In this document: positions 30,372 to 39,805 of the stretch, one piece after another
How positions within the stretch are numbered: the first letter of the stretch is position 1
Layout of the letters: each line of letters begins with the position of its first letter
NCBI RefSeq assembly: GCF_902498185.1
Contig: NZ_CABVIX010000006.1
Span: 1-64,000, forward strand
Reading direction: 5' to 3'
DNA length: 64,000 nt
DNA from: Pseudomonas fluorescens
GTDB lineage: Bacteria; Pseudomonadota; Gammaproteobacteria; Pseudomonadales; Pseudomonadaceae
The notes under the pieces: model-generated
Database searches by the model: none
Told to the model about the DNA's origin: nothing
The model's input: the letters and a program-made list of their open reading frames with translations, nothing else
Position numbers and translations under genes: made by a program

Positions 30372-32087
30372 ATGAAAGGTCTCATCCTGCTGATCTGCCT
30401 TCTCATGTTCACACTCGCTGTGGCTGACTCCCTGCGCATCAAGCATCTCCAACGCTGTGGCGACCTGTTGATCGACACCCCCCAACGCTGGTGCCTGCGC
30501 GCCGAGGGCCTCGGCCAGGCAACGCCGACGGTCTGGCTCGGCGACCAGCGTCTGGCAACAGGAAGCATCGAGCGCCAAGGTGGCGAGCTGAGGCTCACGC
30601 TTCCCAAGGCAGCCCAGCACAGCGCCCCGCTCTGGCTTGAAGCCGGCAGCCAGCGCAGCAACCCGGTCTGGCTCACCCAGCGCTCCAGCCATGTGGTCGC
30701 TGCCGGCCCCGATGAAGTGGCAAAGAACACGGACGGCCTGACCACCTACCTCGACCTGGTCAGTCTATTGATCGAAGAACAGCATGACGGCCTGCAGGAA
30801 GCCCGCCGCATCGCCGAGAAGTACGGCGCGAAGGTAGTTGGCGCGATCCCGCCCTTGAACGTCTACCAGCTGCGCCTGCCCGCCCGTGACCTGGTGCAGC
30901 GCGACGCATTGATCCTGCGCATGGGCAGCGAGACCAGTGTCGATGCGGTGGTGGTCGAAGAGTCCGCGCCCGAGCGGGGTGAGGAGGGCGAGCCACGGCC
31001 CGCCAAGTCTGCCAATCAGGAAGATGAGTGGGCCACCAATCGCTTCATGGACGCCCTCTACTACTATCAGCGGCGCATCCCGGCCTCCAAGGTGCCCGTA
31101 CAGCCGCTACGGATTGGCGTGATCGAGCGTGAGATCGACTTCGACACGCCGGCGTTCGGTGCATACCGGGAAAACTGCACGGCAGGCCAGACCTGCGTAT
31201 ACGCGCGCGACGGCAACCGTGCCGACAGCCATGGCAGCCATGTCACCGGCATCCTTGCGGCAAAAGGCAAGGGCACCGAGGGTGGTTTTCTCACAGGTCT
31301 CGGCGCCCCCAGTCCAGGCTTCGAGGTCATCGTCGAGCGCAACTCGGATGCCGGCATCACCGCCAACATCGCAGCGTCCGTCAACCTCGTGGAAGACGGC
31401 GTGCGGGTGCTCAACTGGAGCTGGGGCATCCATCGCGTCGGCGCCCGCAACATCGAAGGGGACGAGGTCGACTCGCTGGTCCGCTCGGGCCTGGCAATGA
31501 GCGGTTACGAGGAGCTGCTCGAGGAGTTCTTCCTGTGGCTGCGCAAGAAACATCCTGATGTGCTGGTCATCAATTCGGCAGGCAATGGCGCTTCGTGGTC
31601 CGGCACGGACGAATACCGATTGCCCTCATCCTTCATCACCGAACAATTGCTGGTGGTCGGCGGCCATCAGCGCAGCGACCAGTCAACGCCGGTGCAGGAT
31701 CCGTCTCACGTGGTCAAGCGCAACAGCTCGAACATCGACATGCGCGTGGACATCAGCGCCGCCGCCTGCATCCGCACCGTAGCCGACAAGGACACGCACT
31801 GCGGCACCTCCTACGCCACCCCGCTGGTGACCGCCACCGTGGCCACCATGTTGTCGATCAATCCGCAGCTGACACCTGAACAGATACGCATGCTCCTCAG
31901 GCGCAGCGCGCTGACGCTGGGAGTCGAGCAGGACTTCGAGGCCATGGACGCCGAAGACCTGACCGCGCCGATCCTGCCCTCCGAGCGCAGCGGCATGCTG
32001 CATCATCCAGACCTTGGCCGATCGGCCCGGCTGGACATGCAGCGCGCCCTGGACCTGGCCGTGCAGAGTCTTGAACGGGTGCGCTGA
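30372..32087 (+). CDS. Secreted subtilisin-like serine protease (S8) with variant Asp site
   Basis: The 571-aa protein has a signal peptide, a region at about 120-197 that resembles a protease prodomain (EARRIAEKYGAKVVG, LNVYQLRLPA), an acidic linker and an S8 catalytic domain at about 246-500. His287 lies in DSHGSHVTG, the oxyanion Asn405 in NSAGNG and Ser480 in GTSYATP. At the place of the usual catalytic Asp (I-D-S/T-G) the sequence reads IGVIEREIDFD, putting Glu252 there. D256 or D258 might substitute. Activity may thus be altered. Secretion to periplasm or outside is inferred from the signal. Confidence 0.86.
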   Translation: MKGLILLICLLMFTLAVADSLRIKHLQRCGDLLIDTPQRWCLRAEGLGQATPTVWLGDQRLATGSIERQGGELRLTLPKAAQHSAPLWLEAGSQRSNPVWLTQRSSHVVAAGPDEVAKNTDGLTTYLDLVSLLIEEQHDGLQEARRIAEKYGAKVVGAIPPLNVYQLRLPARDLVQRDALILRMGSETSVDAVVVEESAPERGEEGEPRPAKSANQEDEWATNRFMDALYYYQRRIPASKVPVQPLRIGVIEREIDFDTPAFGAYRENCTAGQTCVYARDGNRADSHGSHVTGILAAKGKGTEGGFLTGLGAPSPGFEVIVERNSDAGITANIAASVNLVEDGVRVLNWSWGIHRVGARNIEGDEVDSLVRSGLAMSGYEELLEEFFLWLRKKHPDVLVINSAGNGASWSGTDEYRLPSSFITEQLLVVGGHQRSDQSTPVQDPSHVVKRNSSNIDMRVDISAAACIRTVADKDTHCGTSYATPLVTATVATMLSINPQLTPEQIRMLLRRSALTLGVEQDFEAMDAEDLTAPILPSERSGMLHHPDLGRSARLDMQRALDLAVQSLERVR

Positions 32088-32185
32088 GGCGTTTGCGGCT
32101 GGCCCGCACCAGACAAATTCCGTAACATCCCCGCTCTTTTTTCCCGTCCGGGCTGCTGCCGCCCGGGACACGCTACAGGATCCGC

Positions 32186-33628
32186 ATGAAACCAGCTCGC
32201 CTCCGCGCCGACGTGCTCGCCGGCCTTACCACTTCATTCGCGCTGGTGCCCGAGTGCATAGCCTTCGCCCTGGTCGCCCACCTCAACCCGCTGATGGGGC
32301 TGTACGGCGCCTTCATCATCTGCACCCTCACTGCGCTGTTCGGCGGTCGCCCGGGCATGATTTCCGGCGCGGCCGGTTCGATGGCGGTGGTGATCGTCGC
32401 GCTGGTGGTGCAACACGGCGTGCAATACCTGCTGGCCACGGTGCTGCTGGGCGGGGTGCTGATGATGCTGTTCGGCCTGCTGCGCCTGGGCAAGCTAGTG
32501 CGCCTGGTGCCCTATCCAGTGATGCTCGGCTTCGTCAACGGCCTGGCCATTGTCATTGCCCTGGCCCAGCTGGAACACTTCAAGGCTGGCGAACACTGGC
32601 TGAGCGGAACCTCGCTGTACCTGATGCTGGGCCTGGTCGCCTTGACCATGTTCATCGTCTACGTGCTCCCTCGCCTCACCCGTGCCGTGCCCCCAGCGTT
32701 GGTGGCCATCCTCGGTGTCGGCCTGCTGGTGTACCTGTTCGACCTGCCCACCCGTACCTTGGGCGACATGGCTCACATTGCCGGCGGCCTGCCGCAGCTG
32801 GCCTGGCCTGAGCTGCCGTGGAGCCTCGAGACGCTGAAGATCATAGCGCCGTACGCAGTGCTCATGGCCATGGTCGGTCTGCTGGAAACCTTGCTGACGC
32901 TCAACCTCACCGACGAAATCACTGAAAGCCGCGGCTTTCCCGATCGCGAATGTGTGGCCTTGGGCGCGGCCAACATGGTGTCGGGACTGTGTGGTGGCAT
33001 GGGCGGTTGCGCGATGATCGGTCAGACCGTGATCAACCTGAGCTCCGGTGGCCGTGGCCGTCTGTCGGGCGTGGTGGCCGGCGTGATGATCTTGCTGTTC
33101 GTGCTGTTCCTGTCGCCCCTGATCGAGCGCATCCCATTGGCGGCGCTGGTTGGGGTGATGTTCGTGGTTGCCCAGCAGACGTTCGCATGGGCCTCGCTGC
33201 GGGTGCTGCACAAGGTGCCGGTCAGTGATGTGCTGGCGATCATTGCAGTAACGGTGGTGACAGTGTTTACGGACCTGGCCACCGCCGTGCTGTTCGGGAT
33301 CGTCATCGCCGCGGTCAATTTCGCCTGGCAGCATGCACGCGAACTGTATGCCGACAGCCATCTGGACGAGGAGGGCGGCAAGGTCTACCAGATCCACGGG
33401 ACGCTGTTCTTCGCGTCGAGCACGCCCTTTCTCAACCAGTTCGACCCGGCCAACGACCCGGCGCGCGTGACGCTGGATTGCCGGCACCTGAGTTTTGTCG
33501 ACTATTCGGCGGTTGCCGCGCTGAAGACCTTGCGCGAGCGTTATGTGAAGGCGGGCAAGCACCTGCGGGTGGTGCACCTTTCGGAGCGGTGCCGGCAGTT
33601 GCTGCGCCGCGCCGGTGAACACGGTTGA
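32186..33628 (+). CDS. SulP (SLC26) family anion transporter with STAS domain
   Basis: The 480-aa protein has about 12-14 membrane segments in the SLC26 fold (LAGLTTSFALVPECIAFAL, ISGAAGSMAVVIVAL, MGGCAMIGQTVINLSSGG) and a short C-terminal STAS domain from about residue 395 (VTLDCRHLSFVDYSAV). SulP proteins move sulfate, bicarbonate or dicarboxylates, often with sodium or protons; the ion here is unknown. It starts about 100 bp after the protease gene and converges on fusA2. Confidence 0.92.
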   Translation: MKPARLRADVLAGLTTSFALVPECIAFALVAHLNPLMGLYGAFIICTLTALFGGRPGMISGAAGSMAVVIVALVVQHGVQYLLATVLLGGVLMMLFGLLRLGKLVRLVPYPVMLGFVNGLAIVIALAQLEHFKAGEHWLSGTSLYLMLGLVALTMFIVYVLPRLTRAVPPALVAILGVGLLVYLFDLPTRTLGDMAHIAGGLPQLAWPELPWSLETLKIIAPYAVLMAMVGLLETLLTLNLTDEITESRGFPDRECVALGAANMVSGLCGGMGGCAMIGQTVINLSSGGRGRLSGVVAGVMILLFVLFLSPLIERIPLAALVGVMFVVAQQTFAWASLRVLHKVPVSDVLAIIAVTVVTVFTDLATAVLFGIVIAAVNFAWQHARELYADSHLDEEGGKVYQIHGTLFFASSTPFLNQFDPANDPARVTLDCRHLSFVDYSAVAALKTLRERYVKAGKHLRVVHLSERCRQLLRRAGEHG

Positions 33629-33658
33629 GGCTACCGGGGCCCGATAGCCGTCAGTTGC

Positions 33659-35770
33659 CTATCCGCCCCGGTTCTTCTTCACGATCGCCTCGGCAATATT
33701 GCCCGGCGCCTCCGAGTACTTTGTGAACTCCATCGAATAGCTTGCCCGCCCCTGGGTCATCGAGCGCATGTCGGTGGAATAGCCGAACATTTCGCCCAGT
33801 GGCACTTCAGCGCGGATGACCTTGCCGGCAGGGCTGTCCTCCGAGCCCTGGATCAGGCCGCGACGGCGGCTGAGGTCGCCCATGATGTCGCCCAGGTAAT
33901 CCTCTGGGGTGACCACCTCGACCTTCATGACCGGTTCCAGCAACACTGCGCCGCCTTTTTGCGACAACTGCTTCGTGGCCATTGAAGCAGCAATCTTGAA
34001 GGCCATTTCGTTGGAGTCGACGTCGTGGTATGAGCCGTCGAACACGGCGGCCTTCAGGCCAATCAACGGGTAGCCGGCGAGCACGCCGTTGCGCATCTGC
34101 TCCTCGATGCCTTTCTGGATCGCCGGGATATATTCGCGCGGCACCACGCCGCCGACGACCTCGTTGATGAACTCAAGTCCTTCCTTGCCCTCCTCGCCAG
34201 GGGCGAAGCGGATCCAGCAATGCCCGTACTGGCCGCGCCCGCCGGACTGGCGGACGAACTTGCCCTCGATCTCGCAGGTATTGCGGATCTTCTCGCGGTA
34301 GGCCACCTGGGGCTTGCCGATATTGGCCTCGACCCCGAACTCCCGGCGCATGCGGTCGACGATGATATCCAGGTGCAGCTCGCCCATGCCGGAGATGATG
34401 GTCTGAGCGGTCTCCTCGTCCGTCTTGACCCGAAACGACGGGTCCTCCTGGGCCAGCTTGCCCAGGGCGATGCCCATTTTCTCCTGGTCCGCCTTGGTTC
34501 TCGGCTCGACTGCCACGGAGATTACCGGGTCGGGAAAGTCCATGCGTTCCAGGATGATCGGCTTGTTCAGGTCGCACAGGGTGTCACCCGTGGTCACGTC
34601 CTTCATGCCGATCAAGGCGGCGATGTCGCCTGCGCAGACTGCCTTGATCTCGGCGCGCTGGTTGGCGTGCATCTGCACCATGCGCCCGACACGCTCCTTC
34701 TTGCCCTTGACCGAGTTGAGCACTGCATCGCCGGAGCTCAGTACCCCCGAGTAGACGCGGGCGAACGTCAGCGTACCGACAAAGGGATCCGTGGCGATCT
34801 TGAACGCCAGGGCCGAGAACGGCTCGTTATCGTCAGCGTGGCGTTCGAGGTGCTTGTCTTCGTGGTCCGGGTCGGTGCCGTTGATCGCCGGGACTTCGCT
34901 GGGTGCCGGCAGATAGTCGATCACCGCATCGAGCATCAACGGCACGCCCTTGTTCTTGAACGATGACCCCAGAATGGTCGGCACGATCTCGTTGGCCAGG
35001 GTACGCTGGCGCAGACCGGCCTTGATCTGCTCGGTGCTCAGGTCCTGCCCTTCGAGGTAGAGCGTCATGAGCTCGTCATTGGCTTCCGCTGCCGCCTCGA
35101 TCATGTGCGCGCGCCATTCGTCGGCCAGCGCCTGCAGTTCGGCAGGGATCGGCTCCTCGCGATAGCTGGTGCCCTGGTCGGCATCATTCCAGTAGATGGC
35201 CTTCATCTTGACCAGGTCGACCTGGCCGATGAACTGCTCCTCGGCGCCGATGGCCAGCTGGATCGGTACCGGATGATGCCCCAGGCGCTGGTCGATCTGC
35301 TTGACCACGCGGAGGAAGTCCGCGCCCTGGCGGTCCATCTTGTTGATGTAGGCCAGGCGCGGTACGTGATACTTGTTGGCCTGGCGCCACACTGTCTCGG
35401 ACTGCGGTTCGACCCCGTCCGCGCCGCTGAACACGACCACGGCGCCGTCGAGCACCCGCAACGATCGCTCCACCTCGATGGTGAAGTCGACGTGGCCGGG
35501 TGTGTCGATGATATTGAATCGGTACTTGTCGGCGAACTGCTTGGCAGAGCCCTGCCAGAATGCCGTCGTCGCTGCCGAAGTAATGGTGATGCCGCGCTCC
35601 TGCTCCTGCGCCATCCAGTCCATCGTCGCCGCGCCGTCATGCACCTCGCCCATCTTGTGGTTCACGCCGGTGTAGAACAGGATGCGCTCAGTGGTGGTGG
35701 TCTTGCCGGCATCCACATGGGCGACGATGCCGATGTTGCGGTAGAGCTCGATGGGGGTTGTGCGGGCCAT
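33659..35770 (-). CDS. fusA2: Elongation factor G, second copy
   Basis: The 703-aa GTPase shows all G motifs: [12 protein letters not shown] (P-loop), switch I around [18 protein letters not shown] and NKMD, then domains II-V with the domain IV loop. It is complete and matches the isolated EF-G paralogue found in P. putida in addition to the fusA of the str operon, which is not in this window. Whether it serves translocation or ribosome recycling cannot be read. ATG 35770 begins [11 protein letters not shown]; the same frame stays open to 36475 across dsdA, which is a shadow. Confidence 0.95.
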   Translation of the reverse strand: MARTTPIELYRNIGIVAHVDAGKTTTTERILFYTGVNHKMGEVHDGAATMDWMAQEQERGITITSAATTAFWQGSAKQFADKYRFNIIDTPGHVDFTIEVERSLRVLDGAVVVFSGADGVEPQSETVWRQANKYHVPRLAYINKMDRQGADFLRVVKQIDQRLGHHPVPIQLAIGAEEQFIGQVDLVKMKAIYWNDADQGTSYREEPIPAELQALADEWRAHMIEAAAEANDELMTLYLEGQDLSTEQIKAGLRQRTLANEIVPTILGSSFKNKGVPLMLDAVIDYLPAPSEVPAINGTDPDHEDKHLERHADDNEPFSALAFKIATDPFVGTLTFARVYSGVLSSGDAVLNSVKGKKERVGRMVQMHANQRAEIKAVCAGDIAALIGMKDVTTGDTLCDLNKPIILERMDFPDPVISVAVEPRTKADQEKMGIALGKLAQEDPSFRVKTDEETAQTIISGMGELHLDIIVDRMRREFGVEANIGKPQVAYREKIRNTCEIEGKFVRQSGGRGQYGHCWIRFAPGEEGKEGLEFINEVVGGVVPREYIPAIQKGIEEQMRNGVLAGYPLIGLKAAVFDGSYHDVDSNEMAFKIAASMATKQLSQKGGAVLLEPVMKVEVVTPEDYLGDIMGDLSRRRGLIQGSEDSPAGKVIRAEVPLGEMFGYSTDMRSMTQGRASYSMEFTKYSEAPGNIAEAIVKKNRGG

Positions 35771-35884
35771 GATGGAATCACCTTCGGGTGAAATGCGCGG
35801 CAGTGGTTTCCCCAAGGTAGCAGAGGCAGATGATCCTGCTGACCGATTCGTGACGCGCTTTGTCGAATGCATGGAGAACAGCGC

Positions 35885-37246
35885 ATGACTCTTCAAATAC
35901 CGCTTGAAACCTGGTGTCGAGAGCACCCTGTAATCGCCGATCTGGCGCGGCATGCGCCGGTGACCTGGTTCAATCCGGCCGTGGCCCCGAGCGCCGAGGC
36001 GCTTGCGGATGTGCCGCTGGGCGCGGCCGATATCGCCGACGCCAGCGAACGCCTGGCGCGGTTTGCGCCGTTCATCGCTTCGGCATTTCCCGAGACGGCT
36101 GCCAGCCAGGGCGTGATCGAGTCGCCACTGCTGCCGATCCCCCACCTGCAAGCGGCGCTCTGCGACGAACTGGACATCGAGCCGAGTGGCAGTCTGTGGC
36201 TCAAGGCCGACAACCTTCTGCCCATATCGGGTTCGATCAAGTCCCGTGGTGGTATCTACGAAGTGCTCAAGCACGCCGAAGACCTGGCCTTGGCTGGCGG
36301 CCTGCTGCAACTGGGCGATGACTACAGCCTGCTCGACAGCGAACGGGCGCGCGCCTTTTTTGGCCAGTACGCCATTGCGGTCGGCTCGACCGGCAACCTG
36401 GGCCTGTCGATCGGCGTCATGGGGGCGCGCCTGGGTTTCAGGACCACCGTGCACATGTCGGCCGATGCCCGGCAATGGAAAAAGGACCGGCTACGCAGTT
36501 GTGGTGTGCAAGTGCGCGAGTACAGCGCCGATTTCAGCGTGGCCGTGGCCGAGGGCCGGCACGAAGCCGACGCCGATCCGCAGTGCCACTTTGTCGACGA
36601 CGAATACTCCACCGACCTGTTTCTCGGCTATGCCGTGGCGGCCGAGCGGTTGCGCGGACAGCTGACGCAGGCAGGGGTCCTGGTCGACGCCGAGCATCCG
36701 CTGTTCGTCTACCTCCCCTGTGGCGTGGGCGGCAGTCCAGGCGGCGTGACCTTTGGCCTGAAGCAGGCCTTTGGCGATGCTGTGCATTGCCTGTTCGCCG
36801 AGCCGAGCCATTCGCCGTGCATGCTGCTCGGGGTCTATACCGGGCTGCATCAGCAGGTGTCGGTGTATGACTTCGGCCTGGACAACCACACCGCCGCCGA
36901 TGGCCTGGCGGTGGGGCGCCCGTCGGGTTTTGTCGGGCGAGCCGTGGAGCGCCTGGTCGATGGGTATTACACGGTCAGCGATGCAGAACTGTTTCGCCTG
37001 TTGGCGCTGGCACAGCTGAGCGAAGGGCTGGTGCTCGAGCCTTCGGCGCTGGCGGGGGTCCCGGGCATGGGCCGTGTGCTGCAGGAGACGCAGGGTTATC
37101 GCCAGCGGCTGGGGCTGGGCGAAGCGGACATGGCCAACGCCACTCACCTGGTCTGGGCGACGGGCGGCAGCATGGTGCCGCAGGATGAAATGAATACCTA
37201 CCTGGAGAAGGGCAGGGCGTTGCTGCATGGGCGCCAGGGGTATTGA
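35885..37246 (+). CDS. dsdA: D-serine ammonia-lyase
   Basis: The 453-aa PLP enzyme turns D-serine into pyruvate and ammonia. Lys119 in SGSIKSRGG is the Schiff-base lysine, and [11 protein letters not shown] plus the C-terminal GCGVGG-like [10 protein letters not shown] hold the cofactor phosphate. Length is that of E. coli DsdA (442 aa). ATG 35885 follows GGAGAACAGCGC. It is divergent from fusA2 (114 bp); no dsdC or dsdX is beside it. Confidence 0.95.
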   Translation: MTLQIPLETWCREHPVIADLARHAPVTWFNPAVAPSAEALADVPLGAADIADASERLARFAPFIASAFPETAASQGVIESPLLPIPHLQAALCDELDIEPSGSLWLKADNLLPISGSIKSRGGIYEVLKHAEDLALAGGLLQLGDDYSLLDSERARAFFGQYAIAVGSTGNLGLSIGVMGARLGFRTTVHMSADARQWKKDRLRSCGVQVREYSADFSVAVAEGRHEADADPQCHFVDDEYSTDLFLGYAVAAERLRGQLTQAGVLVDAEHPLFVYLPCGVGGSPGGVTFGLKQAFGDAVHCLFAEPSHSPCMLLGVYTGLHQQVSVYDFGLDNHTAADGLAVGRPSGFVGRAVERLVDGYYTVSDAELFRLLALAQLSEGLVLEPSALAGVPGMGRVLQETQGYRQRLGLGEADMANATHLVWATGGSMVPQDEMNTYLEKGRALLHGRQGY

Positions 37247-37273
37247 GCCGCGCTGGCGCGCATCGGCGGCCTG

Positions 37274-37702
37274 TCAGTCGACCTGGGCTTGCAACAGCCA
37301 CTGGCCGTCCACTTCACGGGCCAGGCCGCTGGCCGGCAGCAGGGCCAGCAGGCGCGGGTGCAGCGAGTAGTCGGTGAAGGTCTTGACGGTAGGCAGGTCA
37401 AGCACGCCAATAGGGTTCAACTCGGCCTTGGTGTAGGACAGCCACGCCTTCTTCAGGACCATCAGCACATCGCTGCCAGCGGTGTTGGCAAAACGTCGGT
37501 GCAGTGGGCGGCCATCGAGGCTGAAGCTGTGACGATGGGTGTAGGTACTCTCGTCGCCGCTGCTTTCCTGGCAGCGGTTGCAGCGGCAGGCGCCGTCGCC
37601 GAAGGCATTGCGCAGGTAGTTGTTGAAGTCCACCACCGGCTTGAGGCTCAGGCGTTTGTCGACCTCGAACAGGTCGGCGATCAGGGGTTGTTCGGCGCTC
37701 AC
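37274..37702 (-). CDS. Conserved hypothetical protein, 142 aa
   Basis: The frame from GTG 37702 follows GAGGA and begins MSAEQPLIADLF. It has no signal peptide or membrane helix. A CRCNRC cluster near residue 40 could bind a metal, and the second half has conserved-looking LMVLKKAWLSYTKAELNPIG. It converges on dsdA with a 27-bp gap. An in-frame ATG at 37831 would give a long arginine-rich head that I regard as non-coding. Function unknown. Confidence 0.72.
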   Translation of the reverse strand: MSAEQPLIADLFEVDKRLSLKPVVDFNNYLRNAFGDGACRCNRCQESSGDESTYTHRHSFSLDGRPLHRRFANTAGSDVLMVLKKAWLSYTKAELNPIGVLDLPTVKTFTDYSLHPRLLALLPASGLAREVDGQWLLQAQVD

Positions 37703-37877
37703 TCGGCGGTCCTCGTTGGGTGTGGCAGTTGACGGCGGGCACCTTAACAGCCTGGGGGGGCGAAGGCTATGTCGGGGTGGGACATCTCGTCGATCGCGAC
37801 ACGAGACCGCTCCGCCAGTTACCCTACGCACCTCAGGCGCACCGGGCGCCCATTTTTCCTGCCGTTGGAGTCAATGC

Positions 37878-38165
37878 ATGTACAACTACACAGCCACCGT
37901 AACCGTCAGCAACGAGGGGAGCGGCGAGGTCGAAGCGGTGGAGAACCTCAATCAGCGCATTGGCCTGGAAGCAGTCACCGAGACTCTGAAAAAGGTGCAC
38001 TTCATCGGCACCCTGGCCGCGCCGGACAGGGCTACGCACATCTGCGTCACCCTTGATAACGGCTTGACCTACTACGGGCCGATCGTCAACGGCCACGCCG
38101 AACTCGAAGGCGGCTGGATCGCCTTCGAGAACGACATGCTCACTCCTGAGGAGCTGGGCCTCTAA
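37878..38165 (+). CDS. Hypothetical 95-aa protein
   Basis: ATG 37878 after GGAG opens MYNYTATVTVSNEGSGE..., a small acidic beta-rich protein with no signal peptide. Motifs such as ICVTLDNGLTYYGPIVNGHAE suggest a compact beta fold but match nothing I can name. Its stop is 3 bp from the stop of the convergent aminotransferase gene. Confidence 0.7.
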   Translation: MYNYTATVTVSNEGSGEVEAVENLNQRIGLEAVTETLKKVHFIGTLAAPDRATHICVTLDNGLTYYGPIVNGHAELEGGWIAFENDMLTPEELGL

Positions 38166-38168
38166 GAC

Positions 38169-39419
38169 TTAGCTCAGGCAGGCCAGGCAGCCTTCCAGGA
38201 TGTCCAGGCCTTCCTCGAGCACCTGCGGCTCGGTGGTCAGAGGTGCCAGCAGCCGAATGATGTGCCGCGCCTTGCCGCTGGGCATCAGCAGCAGCCCGGC
38301 CTCACGTGCCATTTGCAGCAGCTGGGCCAGTTGCGCGGGCGCTGGGCTGCCATCGGCGTTGACCAGCTCGATGCCGCGCATGGCGCCGACGCCTGTCAGC
38401 CGTCCCAGCCACGGCGACAGCTTGTCAGCCTTCCAGCGTGCATGGCGGGAGACGATCGCCTGCTCCTGACGTTCACCCCAGGTGGCAAGGTTGTCGTCGG
38501 TCATCTGCGCAAGGCTCGCCAAGGCTGCAGCGCACGCGATGGGATTGCCCGAATAGGTACCGCCCAACCCGCCCTTGGGCAAGCTCCCCACCACCTCCCT
38601 GCGGCCAACCACCGCCCCCAGCGGCATGCCGCCGGCCAGGCTCTTGGCCAGCAACAAGAGGTCGGGTTCGATGCCCAGTCTCGGGAACGCGAAGCGCTGG
38701 CCGGTACGGCCGAATCCTGACTGGATCTCGTCGATGATGATCAGGATTGCGTGGCTGTCGCAGAAGCGCCGCAGCGCCTGGGCGAAGTCCGGTTCCATCG
38801 CCAGGAAGCCGCCTTCGCCCTGCACGGGCTCGAATATGAACGCCGCCACGTCCTCCACGGCGATTTCAACGCTGAACAGCCGCTCCATTGCCTTGAGCGC
38901 CTGTTCGGTGGTCACGCCGCTATCCGCGCTGGGATAGGGCAGGTGATACACCGGGCCGGGTAGCTCGCCGACCCGCTGCTTGTAGGGCGCAACCTTGCCA
39001 TTGAGGTTCAGGGTCGCCAGGGTGCGTCCATGGAAGCCGCCGTCGAAGGCAATGATGGCACGCTTGCCAGTGGCGCCACGGGCTACCTTCAGGGCGTTTT
39101 CCGCCGCTTCCGCGCCGCTGTTGGTGAGCATCCCGGCCATGGGGTAGCTGAGCGCGACGAACTGTTCGAGGCGTTGCATCAGCTCCAGGTAGGGTTCATG
39201 GGGCGCGGCGTTGAACGCGTAGTGAGTCAGGCGTGTTGCCTGGGCCTGGATCGCCTCGACGACCGCAGGGTTGCAGTGGCCCAGGTTCAGCACCCCGATG
39301 CCCCCGACAAAGTCGATGTAGCGTTTGCCAGCGGTATCCCACACTTCGGCATTGCGGCCATGGGAAAGTGTGATCGGGTGAACTATGCCGATGGACTGGC
39401 TGATACTTTCCTGATTCAT
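38169..39419 (-). CDS. Class III aminotransferase, GABA/5-aminovalerate type
   Basis: The 416-aa PLP enzyme shows YIDFVGGIGVLNLGHCNP, the cofactor region TNSGAEAAENALKVAR, IIDEIQSGFGRTG and the Schiff-base lysine in LLAKSLAGGMPLGAVVG. It is close to GabT/DavT enzymes that move the amino group of GABA or 5-aminovalerate to 2-oxoglutarate. ATG 39419 is preferred over an in-frame GTG two codons earlier. A matching permease gene is divergent on the other side of a 386-bp gap, which supports a role in GABA-type catabolism. No succinic semialdehyde dehydrogenase is nearby. Confidence 0.9.
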   Translation of the reverse strand: MNQESISQSIGIVHPITLSHGRNAEVWDTAGKRYIDFVGGIGVLNLGHCNPAVVEAIQAQATRLTHYAFNAAPHEPYLELMQRLEQFVALSYPMAGMLTNSGAEAAENALKVARGATGKRAIIAFDGGFHGRTLATLNLNGKVAPYKQRVGELPGPVYHLPYPSADSGVTTEQALKAMERLFSVEIAVEDVAAFIFEPVQGEGGFLAMEPDFAQALRRFCDSHAILIIIDEIQSGFGRTGQRFAFPRLGIEPDLLLLAKSLAGGMPLGAVVGRREVVGSLPKGGLGGTYSGNPIACAAALASLAQMTDDNLATWGERQEQAIVSRHARWKADKLSPWLGRLTGVGAMRGIELVNADGSPAPAQLAQLLQMAREAGLLLMPSGKARHIIRLLAPLTTEPQVLEEGLDILEGCLACLS

Positions 39420-39805
39420 GCGCACGCATACCTGGTTCGAGTTTCTTATTATCCAAGCGCGTCGAGGTGGCGTCGTGCAAACGAATTATCCGATTGCAGT
39501 CATTCCGGAAAATATCGAACTTGTCGCCGGTCCCTTGATTTTCATCAGGAACGCACTGGCAGCTCGCGCGTCGCCGTCGGCCCGCTTCGGACTGTTTCCC
39601 GGCGTCATGGATGAAGATCATTCCGTAGGGGAATCATGTGCGTCGAAATGGTCGTTTGTTAGCCTTGCGTACTTGGATTAAAACTGACCTGTCGCACTGA
39701 TCGCTAACCGTTGTAATAACAAGAACATCGCACTACCCACTTACAAGAAATCTGCTCCAGCTTCAGTCGCATTTGCGTGCGGCCGACCCACTCGAGGGTT
39801 TTTGA
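39420..39805. other. 386-bp divergent intergenic region
   Basis: No gene was found here. The right part (39660-39760) is AT-rich and probably holds the permease promoter. At 39535-39548 lies TTGAT-TTTC-ATCAG, one mismatch from an ANR box, but too far from either start to weigh much. No terminator or repeat was recognised. Confidence 0.5.

Noticed and set aside
32495..33622. 375-codon minus-strand frame across the SulP gene
   Set aside because: His/Gln-rich shadow; the plus strand encodes a complete transporter.
35771..36475. N-terminal extension of EF-G to 36475
   Set aside because: It lies antisense to dsdA; EF-G families start at MARTTP-like sequences, and the extension has no resemblance.
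39535..39548. ANR-like TTGAT-TTTC-ATCAG between aminotransferase and permease
   Set aside because: One mismatch and more than 100 bp from either start, with no matching -10; likely chance.
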